DNA from: Macellibacteroides fermentans
GTDB taxonomy: Bacteria > Bacteroidota > Bacteroidia > Bacteroidales > Tannerellaceae
DNA: 64,000 bases
Direction of reading: 5' to 3'
Assembly (NCBI RefSeq): GCF_013409575.1
Contig: NZ_JACCCY010000004.1
Span: 1-64,000, forward strand
Of the stretch, positions 24,990 through 33,980 are shown one piece after another. The position numbers were made by a program, and so were the translations under genes. The first letter of the stretch is position 1. Each line of letters begins with the position of its first letter. The notes below the pieces were generated by a model. The model ran no database searches. It had not been told where the DNA came from and worked only from the letters and a program-made list of their open reading frames with translations.

Positions 24990-25745
24990 ATGAGAAAAAA
25001 TATTGTTGCAGGTAACTGGAAAATGAACACCACGCTGCAAGAAGGTCTTGAACTGGCAAAAGGTTTGGATGCTGCCCTGAAAGGCAAGGCAATCAACTGT
25101 GATGTAGTAATCGGTACTCCATTTACTCATTTGGCAAGTATTGCTGCTGCAATCGACACAAACAAAATTGGTGTAGCTGCAGAGAATTGCGCCGACAAAA
25201 ACAGTGGTGCATATACAGGAGAGGTATCGGCTGCTATGGTTGCATCTACAGGTGCAAAGTATGTGATACTTGGCCATTCAGAAAGACGCGCTTATTATAA
25301 CGAAACAGCCGAAATTCTGAAAGAAAAAGTTTTATTGGCATTGGCAAACGGACTTACACCTATTTTCTGTATCGGTGAAGTTCTGGAAGAAAGAGAAGCC
25401 GGAACGCATTTTGAAGTTGTTGATGCTCAGATTGCTGGCTCTTTGTTTGATCTTTCTGCCGAAGATTTTGGTAAATTGGTATTGGCTTACGAACCGGTTT
25501 GGGCAATTGGAACAGGTAAAACTGCTACAGCTGATCAAGCTCAGGAAATTCATGCACATATCCGTCAGACAATTGCTGGCAAGTATGGACAGACTGTTGC
25601 CGACGATTGCTCAATTCTTTACGGAGGTAGCTGTAATGCTTCAAATGCAAAAGAATTGTTTGCTAATCCGGATGTAGACGGTGGTCTGATTGGTGGTGCT
25701 TCTTTGGCTGTGGATAAATTCATGCCGATTATCGAAGCATTTTGA
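24990..25745 (+). CDS. tpiA: Triosephosphate isomerase
   Basis: Interconverts dihydroxyacetone phosphate and glyceraldehyde 3-phosphate in glycolysis. The 251-aa barrel has the substrate Lys in AGNWKMN, the electrophilic His in LGHSERR, the catalytic Glu in [16 protein letters not shown] (with the mobile loop), and the phosphate loop [10 protein letters not shown]. The last is normally YGGSV; Cys here is a small, probably harmless change. It lies in a metabolic cluster before a SPOR protein and folE. An imperfect hairpin 17 bases after the stop may attenuate transcription into the next genes. Confidence 0.96.
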   Translation: MRKNIVAGNWKMNTTLQEGLELAKGLDAALKGKAINCDVVIGTPFTHLASIAAAIDTNKIGVAAENCADKNSGAYTGEVSAAMVASTGAKYVILGHSERRAYYNETAEILKEKVLLALANGLTPIFCIGEVLEEREAGTHFEVVDAQIAGSLFDLSAEDFGKLVLAYEPVWAIGTGKTATADQAQEIHAHIRQTIAGKYGQTVADDCSILYGGSCNASNAKELFANPDVDGGLIGGASLAVDKFMPIIEAF

Positions 25746-25762
25746 TATTAAATGATTCAAAG

Positions 25763-25797
25763 GGGACGCTTCGTAACCCGAAGTGTCCCTATTCTTT
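25763..25797 (+). terminator. Possible terminator or attenuator after tpiA
   Basis: GGGACGCTTCG (25763-25773) pairs with CGAAGTGTCCC (25779-25789) with one mismatch and a 5-base loop, followed by TATTCTTTT. The broken T tract suggests partial read-through. Confidence 0.6.
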
Positions 25798-25815
25798 TAT
25801 TCATAAAATAAGCCT

Positions 25816-26319
25816 ATGAGAAAATTTTCATATGTAGCTTTAATCACAGCTGCTTTTCTGACGTCTCACTCTGCCTTTGCTCAGGAGGTAAACTCTGACT
25901 TAACTGCCACAACCACTATTTTTGATGCATTTCAGGAGCCTTCGCTTTCGAAAGGAAAGGTGGTGGTTAATCAAGATCCTTCCATTAAGAAGATGGTAGG
26001 TGTACGATTGGCCGGAGATAAAGTACAGCGAACCGGTAATGATGCTTTTATAAAAGTACAGGGATTTCGGGCTCAGGTATTTACCGGAAATCAACGGCTT
26101 TCTAAAGATGAAGCATTCAAAAGGGAAAAAGAAATTAAGGAAATATTCCCTGAGCTGACTACCTATGTGACTTATACAGCTCCTTTCTGGAAGTTGCGAG
26201 TGGGTGATTTCCGTAGTCATGAGGAGGCTTATGACCTAAAAAGAAAGCTGGTGGAAGCTTTTCCTACCTATGGTAAGGAAATATATATTGTTAAAGAAGA
26301 AGTTAATATTCCTCTCTAA
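25816..26319 (+). CDS. SPOR-domain secreted protein
   Basis: 167 aa with a signal peptide (about 1-22, SYVALITAAFLTSHSAFA then Gln). After a linker (about 25-70), a SPOR domain (about 75-160) is recognisable: GFRAQVFTGNQRLSKDEAF; WKLRVGDFRSHEEAYDLKRK. SPOR domains bind peptidoglycan stripped of its peptide stems, which occurs at division septa, so the protein is probably periplasmic and linked to wall remodelling. It lies between tpiA and folE, a placement I recall from other Bacteroidales, with no functional link to either obvious. Confidence 0.87.
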   Translation: MRKFSYVALITAAFLTSHSAFAQEVNSDLTATTTIFDAFQEPSLSKGKVVVNQDPSIKKMVGVRLAGDKVQRTGNDAFIKVQGFRAQVFTGNQRLSKDEAFKREKEIKEIFPELTTYVTYTAPFWKLRVGDFRSHEEAYDLKRKLVEAFPTYGKEIYIVKEEVNIPL

Positions 26320-26335
26320 ATTTGCATAATCAAAG

Positions 26336-26923
26336 ATGAAAGAAGTTAAAGAAGAAACTTTACTTAAAAGAGAAGAGCTGGCATTGCATTATTCACGCAT
26401 TCTGGATCTGCTAGGTGAAAATGTGGAGCGTGAGGGGCTTATCAAAACTCCTGAAAGGGTTGCCAAAGCGATGCAATTTCTTACGAAAGGATATGACGAA
26501 GACCCACAGAAGGTGTTGTCGGCGGCTATGTTCGAGGAAGAGGGATACAAACAGATGGTTATTGTAAAGGATATTGATTTCTTTTCTCTCTGTGAGCATC
26601 ATATGTTGCCTTTTTTTGGGAAGGCGCATGTTGCTTATATACCGAATAAATATATCACCGGATTAAGTAAAATACCCCGGGTTGTTGATATTTTTGCCCG
26701 CAGATTACAGATTCAGGAGCGCATGACGCTGCAAATCAAAGAGTGTATCCAGAATACGTTAAATCCGCTGGGTGTTATGGTCGTTATTGAAGCTCAGCAT
26801 ATGTGTATGCAGATGCGGGGTGTAGAGAAGCAGAATTCGCTTACTACAACATCTGATTTTACCGGTTTTTTTCAGCAAGCCAAAACCAGGGAAGAATTTA
26901 TCAATCTGATCAAGAACAAGTAG
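26336..26923 (+). CDS. folE: GTP cyclohydrolase I
   Basis: Converts GTP to dihydroneopterin triphosphate, the first step of folate synthesis. 195 aa with the zinc ligands in [18 protein letters not shown] (Cys, His) and in [11 protein letters not shown] (Cys), the GTP-binding stretch [20 protein letters not shown], and the C-terminal TTSDFTGFF. This is the classical zinc type (IA). It starts 16 bases after the SPOR gene. Its last 14 bases overlap the 3' end of the ATP-grasp-like gene on the other strand. Confidence 0.96.
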   Translation: MKEVKEETLLKREELALHYSRILDLLGENVEREGLIKTPERVAKAMQFLTKGYDEDPQKVLSAAMFEEEGYKQMVIVKDIDFFSLCEHHMLPFFGKAHVAYIPNKYITGLSKIPRVVDIFARRLQIQERMTLQIKECIQNTLNPLGVMVVIEAQHMCMQMRGVEKQNSLTTTSDFTGFFQQAKTREEFINLIKNK

Positions 26924-28124
26924 CAGAGGCCATTATATAAGCAATATAATGGCTGTTTTCTGTAACCGGACAAAGTGGTAAGTAACCAGAACGTAACTTA
27001 TTTTCTTCAAAAAACAGTGGATTTTTCTCCTGAAGCATACGGTGTGTCTTTTGTGCTTCTCCTGCTTTCTTATGAAAATCGATGATAAATCTACCGGCTG
27101 AATTTGCCGCCATATAGCGTTCGTATAAATGAACAGCGAGCATTCCCATGGTGTACCTCATATTTACCTCAATACAAGGGTGTATCTTGTACTTGTCCTG
27201 CTTGTCTTTATATACAAGCATATCTACACCAAGGTAACCCGTGTATTGCGTGCCATAGACTGTCTCCAGCACCTCTTTGACAGCATCTCGTACGGCGTCA
27301 ATAAGTTCTTCACCTAAATAAGAAGAGAGCCTCTCCTTCAGTCTCTGCTGACTTTCCAGTATATTCCCGGAATATGCCCCCCTTCTTTCCGTAGAAAAAA
27401 GAGAAAGTCCCTTATATTCTATTGTTCCCTGCCCGTTGGAATAGAACTCCATTGCAAAATCCTGCACTTTATTCAGAGCGGCTTCTATGCTTATAGTCCC
27501 TTGTTTGTTTAATGCCCCTTTTATCCAATTACTTTCAGAGGTAACCAGTTCTGATGAATCCAGCCAAAGGAGTCCCCTTCCCGATGAAGAATAAGGCATC
27601 TTGCAGATTACCGGAAAAGAAGCGGTTTTCAGCTCTTTGTACACCTCTTCCAGCGAGTTGCAAAATACAGGAATTACGATTTCTCCAACGGATGGCTCGA
27701 TTTCAATTATTCTCTTTAAACATAGGGCCGCGGTTTGTCGTCCACAGAGCTTGGTGTAGGCAGGGTTCCATTGGGGAATAACCAGCGGCCAGCCGCTTAG
27801 CTTCTTCAAATTGGAAAACATATGCAGACTATGAAACGATACTCCCCAAGGATTAATGGTTGCAGGAGGTAGAGTCGACCCTTTTTTTAGGATGAACTCA
27901 GTAGATACCGGAGAAGCCATAGGCCCAAATTCGTTAGGCCGATTCAATTCTTTAATTTTTTCGGGATTATCGACTAACACGAAATCCTGGCTGTCTGCAT
28001 ACCATAGCGGTAATAACTCAAGCTCCTTCATCATCTTGTGGACATTGGAAGGCGCTGTATAGGAAGGCTGTCCCTGAAGTACGGCCATCTCGTGACCTGG
28101 ATTAAAATAGTGAATATAACGCAT
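26910..28124 (-). CDS. ATP-grasp-like protein of unknown function
   Basis: 404 aa, no signal peptide or membrane segment. I do not recognise a named family. The N-terminus is distinctive ([20 protein letters not shown]), and the central and C-terminal parts look like an ATP-grasp fold: [19 protein letters not shown] (about 180-200) as the ATP-binding Lys plus Gly-rich loop, a strand pair around [20 protein letters not shown], and [10 protein letters not shown] (about 325-335), which matches the Glu/Asn metal-binding end of ATP-grasp ligases. The likely role is an ATP-dependent carboxylate-amine or thiol ligation; the substrate is unknown. It lies downstream of the DUF349 gene beyond a terminator and converges on folE with a 14-base overlap. 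Confidence 0.65.
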   Translation of the reverse strand: MRYIHYFNPGHEMAVLQGQPSYTAPSNVHKMMKELELLPLWYADSQDFVLVDNPEKIKELNRPNEFGPMASPVSTEFILKKGSTLPPATINPWGVSFHSLHMFSNLKKLSGWPLVIPQWNPAYTKLCGRQTAALCLKRIIEIEPSVGEIVIPVFCNSLEEVYKELKTASFPVICKMPYSSSGRGLLWLDSSELVTSESNWIKGALNKQGTISIEAALNKVQDFAMEFYSNGQGTIEYKGLSLFSTERRGAYSGNILESQQRLKERLSSYLGEELIDAVRDAVKEVLETVYGTQYTGYLGVDMLVYKDKQDKYKIHPCIEVNMRYTMGMLAVHLYERYMAANSAGRFIIDFHKKAGEAQKTHRMLQEKNPLFFEENKLRSGYLPLCPVTENSHYIAYIMASATCS

Positions 28125-28131
28125 GTTTATA

Positions 28132-28168
28132 TGAAAAAAGAAGCCGTCTCTGTAGGAAACGGCTTCTT
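28132..28168 (-). terminator. Terminator after the DUF349 gene
   Basis: AAGAAGCCGT (28138-28147) pairs with ACGGCTTCTT (28159-28168). On the minus strand the stem is followed by six T, ending the transcript just before the next gene's ATG at 28124. Confidence 0.8.
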
Positions 28169-28178
28169 CATTTTTTTT

Positions 28179-30035
28179 CTATTCCAGATTCTCATCAATG
28201 GCATCTATCTTTTTCACTGTAAGTGCCATCTCTTCTTTCAGGTTTTCAATCTTACGTTCCATCTCTTTTACCAAACCGCTTCCGCCTTTGGAAGAAACGC
28301 TTAAGAATCCAATATTGTTTTCGTAAGTCTGAACTTCGGTTTTTAGTCGTTCGTAGTAACGCATCAATCGTTCACGTTCGCCGTAAAGCTTGTTTTTCCC
28401 CTTTTCACCACTATTCATGTCGGTGATGCTGCTGCGGAAGCTCTGCATTTTGCGCTCAGCCTGACCTACTTTAAGACGGTCGAACTGTTTGTCTACTGCG
28501 TCATGGAATTCTTTATATACCTTGTCTTTTTCTTTGAAAGGTACATGACCGATTGTGTTCCATTCTGCAATCAGACCTTTTAATACGGATACTGCCTGAT
28601 CTGCCTTAAGAGATTCATCCAAAGAGTTTACTTTCTCAATCAATTGTTTTTTAGCAGCCAGGTTATCTTGTTCAACCGATTTCTGAGAAGATACATTCTT
28701 GTTCTTCTGTTCGAAGAAATAGTCGCATGCCGAAATGAAGCGCTTCCAGATTGTATCAGAGTGTTTGCGGGCTACAGAACCGATTGTTTTCCATTCTTTC
28801 TGTAACGCAATCAGTTTATCAGTACTATCTTTCCAGTCCGTACTGTCTTTTAATGCTTCCGCCTTTTCACACAATGCCTTTTTCAATTCAAGGTTGCGTT
28901 CCATATCATTTTTGATAGCCTTGTAAAAATCGTTCTTCCTATTGAAATAGGCATCACAGGCGGCACGGAAACGTTCAAATATCTTTACATTTGCTTTTTT
29001 AGGGGCAAAGCCGATTGTCTTCCATTTTTCCTGGAGAGCAATAACCTGCTTGTTCATCTCTTCCCAGTCTTTGAAGGTTTTAAGGGCATCCATATCGATG
29101 GCCTCAATCTCTTCACAGATAGCGGTTTTAGCATCCAGGTTTTCTTGTTCGCGGGATTTCAATCCTTCGAAATGAGCCTGATGTTTCTTATTTATTGCTG
29201 TTGATGCATTTTTGAAACGAGTCCAAAGCTCTTCACGTAATTCTTTCGAAACAGGACCGATCTCTTTCCATTGCTGATGAAGTTTTTGAAGTTGGTGAAA
29301 TGCCGAGATAATATCGGGTTCTTCCTCCAGCTTCTCAACAGTTTCACACAGCGCTGTCTTTAATTCCAGGTTTTTCTTAAAGTCGTAATCCCGGAACTGG
29401 TTGTTTATTTTTATTATGTCGTAGAACTTCTCTGAATAAATCTGGTAATTTTTCCAAAGTTCATTGGCAAACTCCTGAGGAACTGCTTTAACCTCTTTCC
29501 AGCGATTCTGGATGTCTTTAAAGTCGTTGTATAGTTTGTTAAAGTCTTCCTGACTTTCAGTAAGCTGTTTCAGCTGTTCGATCAACTGCAGTTTCAAGGC
29601 ATAGTTAGCCTCTTTAACGCGTTCTTCTTCAGCTACAAGGGCAGCTCTTTTTTCTTTATATACATTGAGCAGATTCTTTATTTGAGTCTCGATCTCGTCT
29701 ACAGGAGCAGAAAAGTCTTTTTCGTCCCCTCCATTTTCAAGAAACGTTTTTTTGAGCTCTTCCACTTCGTTCCTTCGAATTTTGTAATAGGCTTGCTTGA
29801 GTGATTCAATTTCACTCCGCGACTCCTCCACGGATACTTCAACCAGATCGGATAACTTGCTAAGAATTTCTTCTTTTGATAATTTACCTACAGCTCCGGA
29901 TGCAACAGTGTCTGTCGAATCTTCTGTTTCCATATCCGATACTGTAATTTCCGGTGTTACCTCCGGAACGTTAGCTTCTTCCAATTTGCCTGCGTTTTCT
30001 TCTGCCGGCAAATTAGTCTCAAGAATGTCGCTCAT
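28179..30035 (-). CDS. DUF349 repeat protein
   Basis: 618 aa, strongly charged and almost entirely helical, with an acidic, low-complexity N-terminus (about 1-65). Five DUF349 units are recognisable by a Trp-x-x-(I/V) signature: WKEVKAVPQE, WKEIGPVSKE, WKTIGFAPKK, WKTIGSVARK and WNTIGHVPFK, spaced about 70-75 residues apart. A coiled-coil tail (about 530-618) follows. There is no signal peptide, so it is cytoplasmic. The function of DUF349 is not established; the architecture suggests a scaffold or nucleic-acid-associated protein. It stands alone, with a terminator downstream. Confidence 0.88.
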   Translation of the reverse strand: MSDILETNLPAEENAGKLEEANVPEVTPEITVSDMETEDSTDTVASGAVGKLSKEEILSKLSDLVEVSVEESRSEIESLKQAYYKIRRNEVEELKKTFLENGGDEKDFSAPVDEIETQIKNLLNVYKEKRAALVAEEERVKEANYALKLQLIEQLKQLTESQEDFNKLYNDFKDIQNRWKEVKAVPQEFANELWKNYQIYSEKFYDIIKINNQFRDYDFKKNLELKTALCETVEKLEEEPDIISAFHQLQKLHQQWKEIGPVSKELREELWTRFKNASTAINKKHQAHFEGLKSREQENLDAKTAICEEIEAIDMDALKTFKDWEEMNKQVIALQEKWKTIGFAPKKANVKIFERFRAACDAYFNRKNDFYKAIKNDMERNLELKKALCEKAEALKDSTDWKDSTDKLIALQKEWKTIGSVARKHSDTIWKRFISACDYFFEQKNKNVSSQKSVEQDNLAAKKQLIEKVNSLDESLKADQAVSVLKGLIAEWNTIGHVPFKEKDKVYKEFHDAVDKQFDRLKVGQAERKMQSFRSSITDMNSGEKGKNKLYGERERLMRYYERLKTEVQTYENNIGFLSVSSKGGSGLVKEMERKIENLKEEMALTVKKIDAIDENLE

Positions 30036-30164
30036 AATTCAGTCATATTTAAAAAAGGATGATTATTCCTATATCTGTCACAAATTAAACTAATTATTTT
30101 TTTATAGCCACATTTTATTTCAATTATTTCTTATAAATTAATCAATAATCCTTAAAAAGAACAA

Positions 30165-30208
30165 AAAAAAAGGAGTTTAGAGGATTAATCCTTCAAACTC
30201 CTTTTTTT
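30165..30208. terminator. Terminator after oadB
   Basis: The arms 30165-30178 and 30195-30208 pair over 14 bases (A7-GGAGTTT / AAACTCC-T7). It is bidirectional in form; it ends oadB on the minus strand. Confidence 0.85.
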
Positions 30209-30226
30209 AGCTTGTCGTCTAACTTA

Positions 30227-31462
30227 TTAAGATAAGAATGATATAAGTACCCCGGCAGCGACAGCAGATCCTATTACTCCCGAAATATTGCTGGACATGC
30301 AATACTGAAGGACATGATTTTTAGGATCATATTTTAGGGCGATCTCATTGGCTACACGTGAAGCCATCGGTACCGCACTTAATCCGGTAGCGCCGATTAA
30401 TGGGTTTATTTTCTTCTTACTGAATAAATTAAATAGTTTTACCATCAGAATTCCACCGGATATAGACAAGGCAAAAGCTAAGAATCCTCCAATCACAATT
30501 CCGATTGTCTGTAGATTTAAAAAAGCGGTCGTAGTCATGGTTGCACCTACCGAAAGTCCCAGAAATATGGTGGCGGCATTCATGATACTGTTGGATGCCG
30601 CATCGAACAACCGGAATGTATTTGTTCCGATTTCCTTTACCAGATTACCGAACATCAGCATACCAACCAAAGGAACAGCCGACGGCACAAATAGGGCAAC
30701 AACTGTGGTTACGGCGATGGGAAAAACAATCTTAAGAACCTGCATATTTTTAAACTCCGTATCACTCGGATATAGTTTTTCCTGCTCTTTCATATTGATC
30801 TTAAGCTCGTTTTTCGTACACAGAAGCTTAACAACCATGGGTATGATAACTGGAACCAGTGCCATGTAAGAATAGGCTGCAATTGCAATTGGTCCCAGCA
30901 GATGCGGAGCCAGCTTGATGGTCGTAAAGATGGCTGTGGGGCCATCGGCACCGCCTATAATTCCTAAAGCTGCAGCCTCTTTAGGGGTGAAGCCCATCAA
31001 AATGGCTACCAGCAAAACCGAAAAAATACCCAATTGAGCCGCAGCTCCAAAAATAGACAAACGCAGGTTACGCAGCATAGGTCCGAAATCTGTCAATGCA
31101 CCAACCCCCATGAAAATGATGGGAGGTAAAAAGCCGGTCTTAATAAGCATATAGTAGATGAAATTCATCAGACCCAGCTCGTGAGCTATGTCGTGTAAAG
31201 GCATCTCCCATATATTCTTCATCACCCCTTTTACAGCTATCATGCCGTTTTCATCGGCCTGTATCACCCCCATATCGCCTCCGGGGAAGTTCGCAAGCAG
31301 AACTCCGAATGCAATGGGAACCAATAAAAGAGGTTCGTATTGTTTCTTTATGCCAAGGTAGAGTAAGATAAATGCGATGGCATACATTATCAGGAACTGC
31401 GGTTCAGCAATGATATTGCTGAACGCAGTCATTTCATATAAGTTCTGAAAAATATCTTCCAT
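30227..31462 (-). CDS. oadB: Oxaloacetate decarboxylase, Na+-pumping beta subunit
   Basis: The membrane subunit that couples decarboxylation of carboxybiotin to Na+ export. 411 aa with about nine to eleven hydrophobic helices. GGADGPTAIFTT (about 175-186) is the conserved segment containing the Asp essential for Na+ transport, and the C-terminal region with SMNISG-like SSNISGVIGSAVAAG is present. Its ATG overlaps the stop of oadA by one base (TAATG), so translation is probably coupled. Beta subunits of methylmalonyl-CoA and glutaconyl-CoA decarboxylases are close relatives; the pairing with an OadA-like alpha subunit decides the call. Confidence 0.92.
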   Translation of the reverse strand: MEDIFQNLYEMTAFSNIIAEPQFLIMYAIAFILLYLGIKKQYEPLLLVPIAFGVLLANFPGGDMGVIQADENGMIAVKGVMKNIWEMPLHDIAHELGLMNFIYYMLIKTGFLPPIIFMGVGALTDFGPMLRNLRLSIFGAAAQLGIFSVLLVAILMGFTPKEAAALGIIGGADGPTAIFTTIKLAPHLLGPIAIAAYSYMALVPVIIPMVVKLLCTKNELKINMKEQEKLYPSDTEFKNMQVLKIVFPIAVTTVVALFVPSAVPLVGMLMFGNLVKEIGTNTFRLFDAASNSIMNAATIFLGLSVGATMTTTAFLNLQTIGIVIGGFLAFALSISGGILMVKLFNLFSKKKINPLIGATGLSAVPMASRVANEIALKYDPKNHVLQYCMSSNISGVIGSAVAAGVLISFLS

Positions 31463-33342
31463 TATTGTATGGTCATTAAAACATCATCTTCAACAACTGA
31501 ATCTCCATTTCCATAAGCGATGGACGTGATAGTTCCGCTCACTTCCGAACGAACTGCATTGTAGGTTTTCATCGCTTCAATGTAGCAGAGAAGTTGTCCC
31601 TCCTTCACTACGTCTCCAACCTTGACGGGAATGTCTGATGCGCTTTTCACCAGGAAGAATTTCCCTTCAAGGGGCGATAGCAGCTCCATTCCGCTTCCGG
31701 TAGCCGGTGCTGCTGCAGGAGCGGCAGATGGTGCGCCGGACTGAACCGGTGTATTTGTTGTATCTCCGTAGGATACGGTTACTTTGTATGCCTGTCCGTT
31801 CACATCTACAGTCATTGTTTGAGGAGAAGATGGCAGTGCCGGGTGTACCTGTACGGCTGCAGGAGCTTGCGCTTCATGTAATGCCGCTTTTCTGCTGGCA
31901 ACATCTGCCAGGAATTCAACCTGAGCTTTGCCCGAACGATAAGCCTCGTATTGGGCCGGATGCATAGCGTACTCAAACAGCTCTTCATCGTCTTCGCCCA
32001 CACTCCATTGCTTCTCATTCATCAGCTTACGATATTTGTCTAGCGCGTCCGGGTAATTCTTCTGCGGGTCTCCTTCAAAGAACTGCCGGCCTTCTTCTTT
32101 AGCCTTTTCAACAATTTCAGGCGCAAGCGTTCCGGGCAGCTTTCCGGCTTTACCCAATATCATATCCCATATGTCGTCTGCAATCATACCCCAACGCTCT
32201 TTGCCTTTTTCCATCTGCATAACATTCATCATGGCAAGATTCTTAACGTATTGGCTAAACGGAGTAACCAAAGGAGGATATCCGATGCGGGGCCATACAT
32301 AGGCCACCTCGTCAAACAGTTTTATCAACAGTTGATCCTGTGTCATTACCGGCTGTTTGTTCTTTACTTTATTCTTGTTGATTGTTTCGAGGTTGGTTTC
32401 CAAATCCGCCATCAGACTTCCCATCATACCTCCCGGAAGTCCCGGTCCGATCAACAGTGAGTTCATTAAGCGGTTCTTCGGACTGATGTATAATCCAAGA
32501 AAATCATCCATAAACTCCTGGATCATACTGCGTACCTTCATATAAGCTTCCATGTTGATCTCGGGAACGATAAAGCCCGCATCCTTCAGCATGGCCTGAA
32601 CAGAGATCAGGTCGGCATGCCCAGTACCCCATGACAGAGGTTCCATACCTACATCAATGTAATCGCATCCAGCTTTGCAGACTTCAAGGATGGAGGCCAT
32701 ATTGAATCCGGGACCAGCATGGCTGTGATACTGTATAGGTATTTCCGGATGTCTGGCTTTTATATTACCAACAATCTGACCAAGAGAATAAGGACGTCCG
32801 ATACCGGCCATATCCTTGATACAGATCTCGTCGGCTCCAAGTTCAATCAGCTCGAAAGCCATATTGGTATAATATTCTACCGTATGAATGGGCGAATGAG
32901 TGATACTTAGTGCACATTGAGAGATCATTCCTGCCTCTTTGGCATATTGGATAGAAGGAGCGATATTTCTTACATCGTTCAGTCCGCAAAAGGTACGTGT
33001 AATGTCTGTTCCTTGTGCCTTTTTCACCTTATAGAACAGCTGGCGTACGTCCGAAGGAACCGGACTCATACGCAATCCGTTCAGGGCACGGTCCAGCATG
33101 TGTGTCTGAATACCCGCTTCCTTAAAAGGTTTGGTCCATTCTCTTACCGCTTTATTTGGATTTTCGCCGAATAGTAAATTTACCTGTTCAAAGCCCCCGC
33201 CATTGGTTTCAACACGGGCAAAACATCCCATTTCGATGATGGCTGGAGCAACCCTTACAAGCTGGTCTACGCGGGGCACATATTTTCCGGCAGATTGCCA
33301 CATGTCTCTGAAGACCAGACTGAATTTAATTTCTCTTTTCAT
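31462..33342 (-). CDS. oadA: Oxaloacetate decarboxylase alpha subunit / pyruvate carboxylase subunit B type
   Basis: The carboxyltransferase subunit, 626 aa, that moves CO2 from oxaloacetate to biotin. The N-terminal barrel has FRDMWQS (metal Asp), CIKDMAG (Lys) and HSHAGPG. A conserved PYC_OADA domain (about 300-480) is followed by an Ala/Pro-rich linker (about 535-555) and a biotinyl domain at the C-terminus with EAMKTYN, Lys being biotinylated; the usual form is EAMKM. BirA at 56960 would be the ligase. oadG lies 66 bases upstream and oadB overlaps the stop. Such pumps let fermenting Bacteroidales export Na+ from C4 metabolism. Confidence 0.92.
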   Translation of the reverse strand: MKREIKFSLVFRDMWQSAGKYVPRVDQLVRVAPAIIEMGCFARVETNGGGFEQVNLLFGENPNKAVREWTKPFKEAGIQTHMLDRALNGLRMSPVPSDVRQLFYKVKKAQGTDITRTFCGLNDVRNIAPSIQYAKEAGMISQCALSITHSPIHTVEYYTNMAFELIELGADEICIKDMAGIGRPYSLGQIVGNIKARHPEIPIQYHSHAGPGFNMASILEVCKAGCDYIDVGMEPLSWGTGHADLISVQAMLKDAGFIVPEINMEAYMKVRSMIQEFMDDFLGLYISPKNRLMNSLLIGPGLPGGMMGSLMADLETNLETINKNKVKNKQPVMTQDQLLIKLFDEVAYVWPRIGYPPLVTPFSQYVKNLAMMNVMQMEKGKERWGMIADDIWDMILGKAGKLPGTLAPEIVEKAKEEGRQFFEGDPQKNYPDALDKYRKLMNEKQWSVGEDDEELFEYAMHPAQYEAYRSGKAQVEFLADVASRKAALHEAQAPAAVQVHPALPSSPQTMTVDVNGQAYKVTVSYGDTTNTPVQSGAPSAAPAAAPATGSGMELLSPLEGKFFLVKSASDIPVKVGDVVKEGQLLCYIEAMKTYNAVRSEVSGTITSIAYGNGDSVVEDDVLMTIQ

Positions 33343-33408
33343 AATATAACTATTAAACGTATTAAATATTCAAGGAATCACTACGAAAAAAAATGAAAGT
33401 GGGGGAGT

Positions 33409-33678
33409 TTAGGCCTTCTCCACTTTTATAACCTTGCCCTTTCCTTCCGTAGTAACACCAACAGCGGCAACAATTGCGGCTAACGTGGCATCGGGAAGAG
33501 ACGGATTTGAACCGGATGAATGGGTAGGGGGCTGCTTTTTTGCAATAACCTCTTCCGGGGCATACTTATTAACTAGAATTATCAATCCTTTTCCAAGGTA
33601 GATCACGATCAGTAAGATGACAAATACAGTAATCATACCAACCGACATTAACAAAATTCCTACTTCAAAGTTTTCCAT
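33409..33678 (-). CDS. oadG: Oxaloacetate decarboxylase gamma subunit
   Basis: An 89-aa protein with a single N-terminal membrane helix (about 8-38, ILLMSVGMITVFVILLIVIY) and a short cytoplasmic tail. OadG assembles the alpha and beta subunits of the Na+ pump. The tail has a Pro/Ser/Gly linker (about 50-65) and ends in a Lys/Glu-rich strand. Its place as first gene of oadG-oadA-oadB is the standard order. It lacks the His-rich C-terminus of the Klebsiella protein, which is common outside enterics. Confidence 0.88.
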   Translation of the reverse strand: MENFEVGILLMSVGMITVFVILLIVIYLGKGLIILVNKYAPEEVIAKKQPPTHSSGSNPSLPDATLAAIVAAVGVTTEGKGKVIKVEKA

Positions 33679-33743
33679 AAAATTAGTTTAGAAGGCGCTT
33701 TTTCCGGAGAATGGATAAAAGTCTGCCTGGTTACAAATGCTTG

Positions 33744-33751
33744 CAAAGGTA
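33744..33751 (-). promoter_or_regulatory. -7 element of the oadGAB operon
   Basis: The minus strand reads TACCTTTG, matching TAnnTTTG, about 66 bases before the oadG ATG. No good -33 box is visible. A degenerate Rex-like site lies upstream at 33782-33799. Confidence 0.55.
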
Positions 33752-33952
33752 ACCAAATGTGTGAAGGAGCCATACCCTTTTTTGTGAAAAAATTGAAAAA
33801 CGAAATCTTTAAGGTGTCAAAACTTCTAAATAATAGAAAAAAAGGCATTAAAAATTATATATTGTAAAATTGTTATGGGCGGTTTAAATTAGTTTGAAAG
33901 TAAATAACGAATCTTGTTGTTATTAAACAGTATGGCATTCTAAATGATTTTA

Positions 33953-33960
33953 TATATTTG
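33953..33960 (+). promoter_or_regulatory. -7 element of the TPR gene
   Basis: TATATTTG matches TAnnTTTG, 20 bases before the ATG at 33981. Confidence 0.6.
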
Positions 33961-33980
33961 CATGTATAAAATAATCACTC

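Noticed and set aside
25613-25640. The YGGSC phosphate loop of TpiA as evidence of an altered enzyme
   Set aside because: All catalytic residues are intact and Val to Cys at this position is conservative in size.
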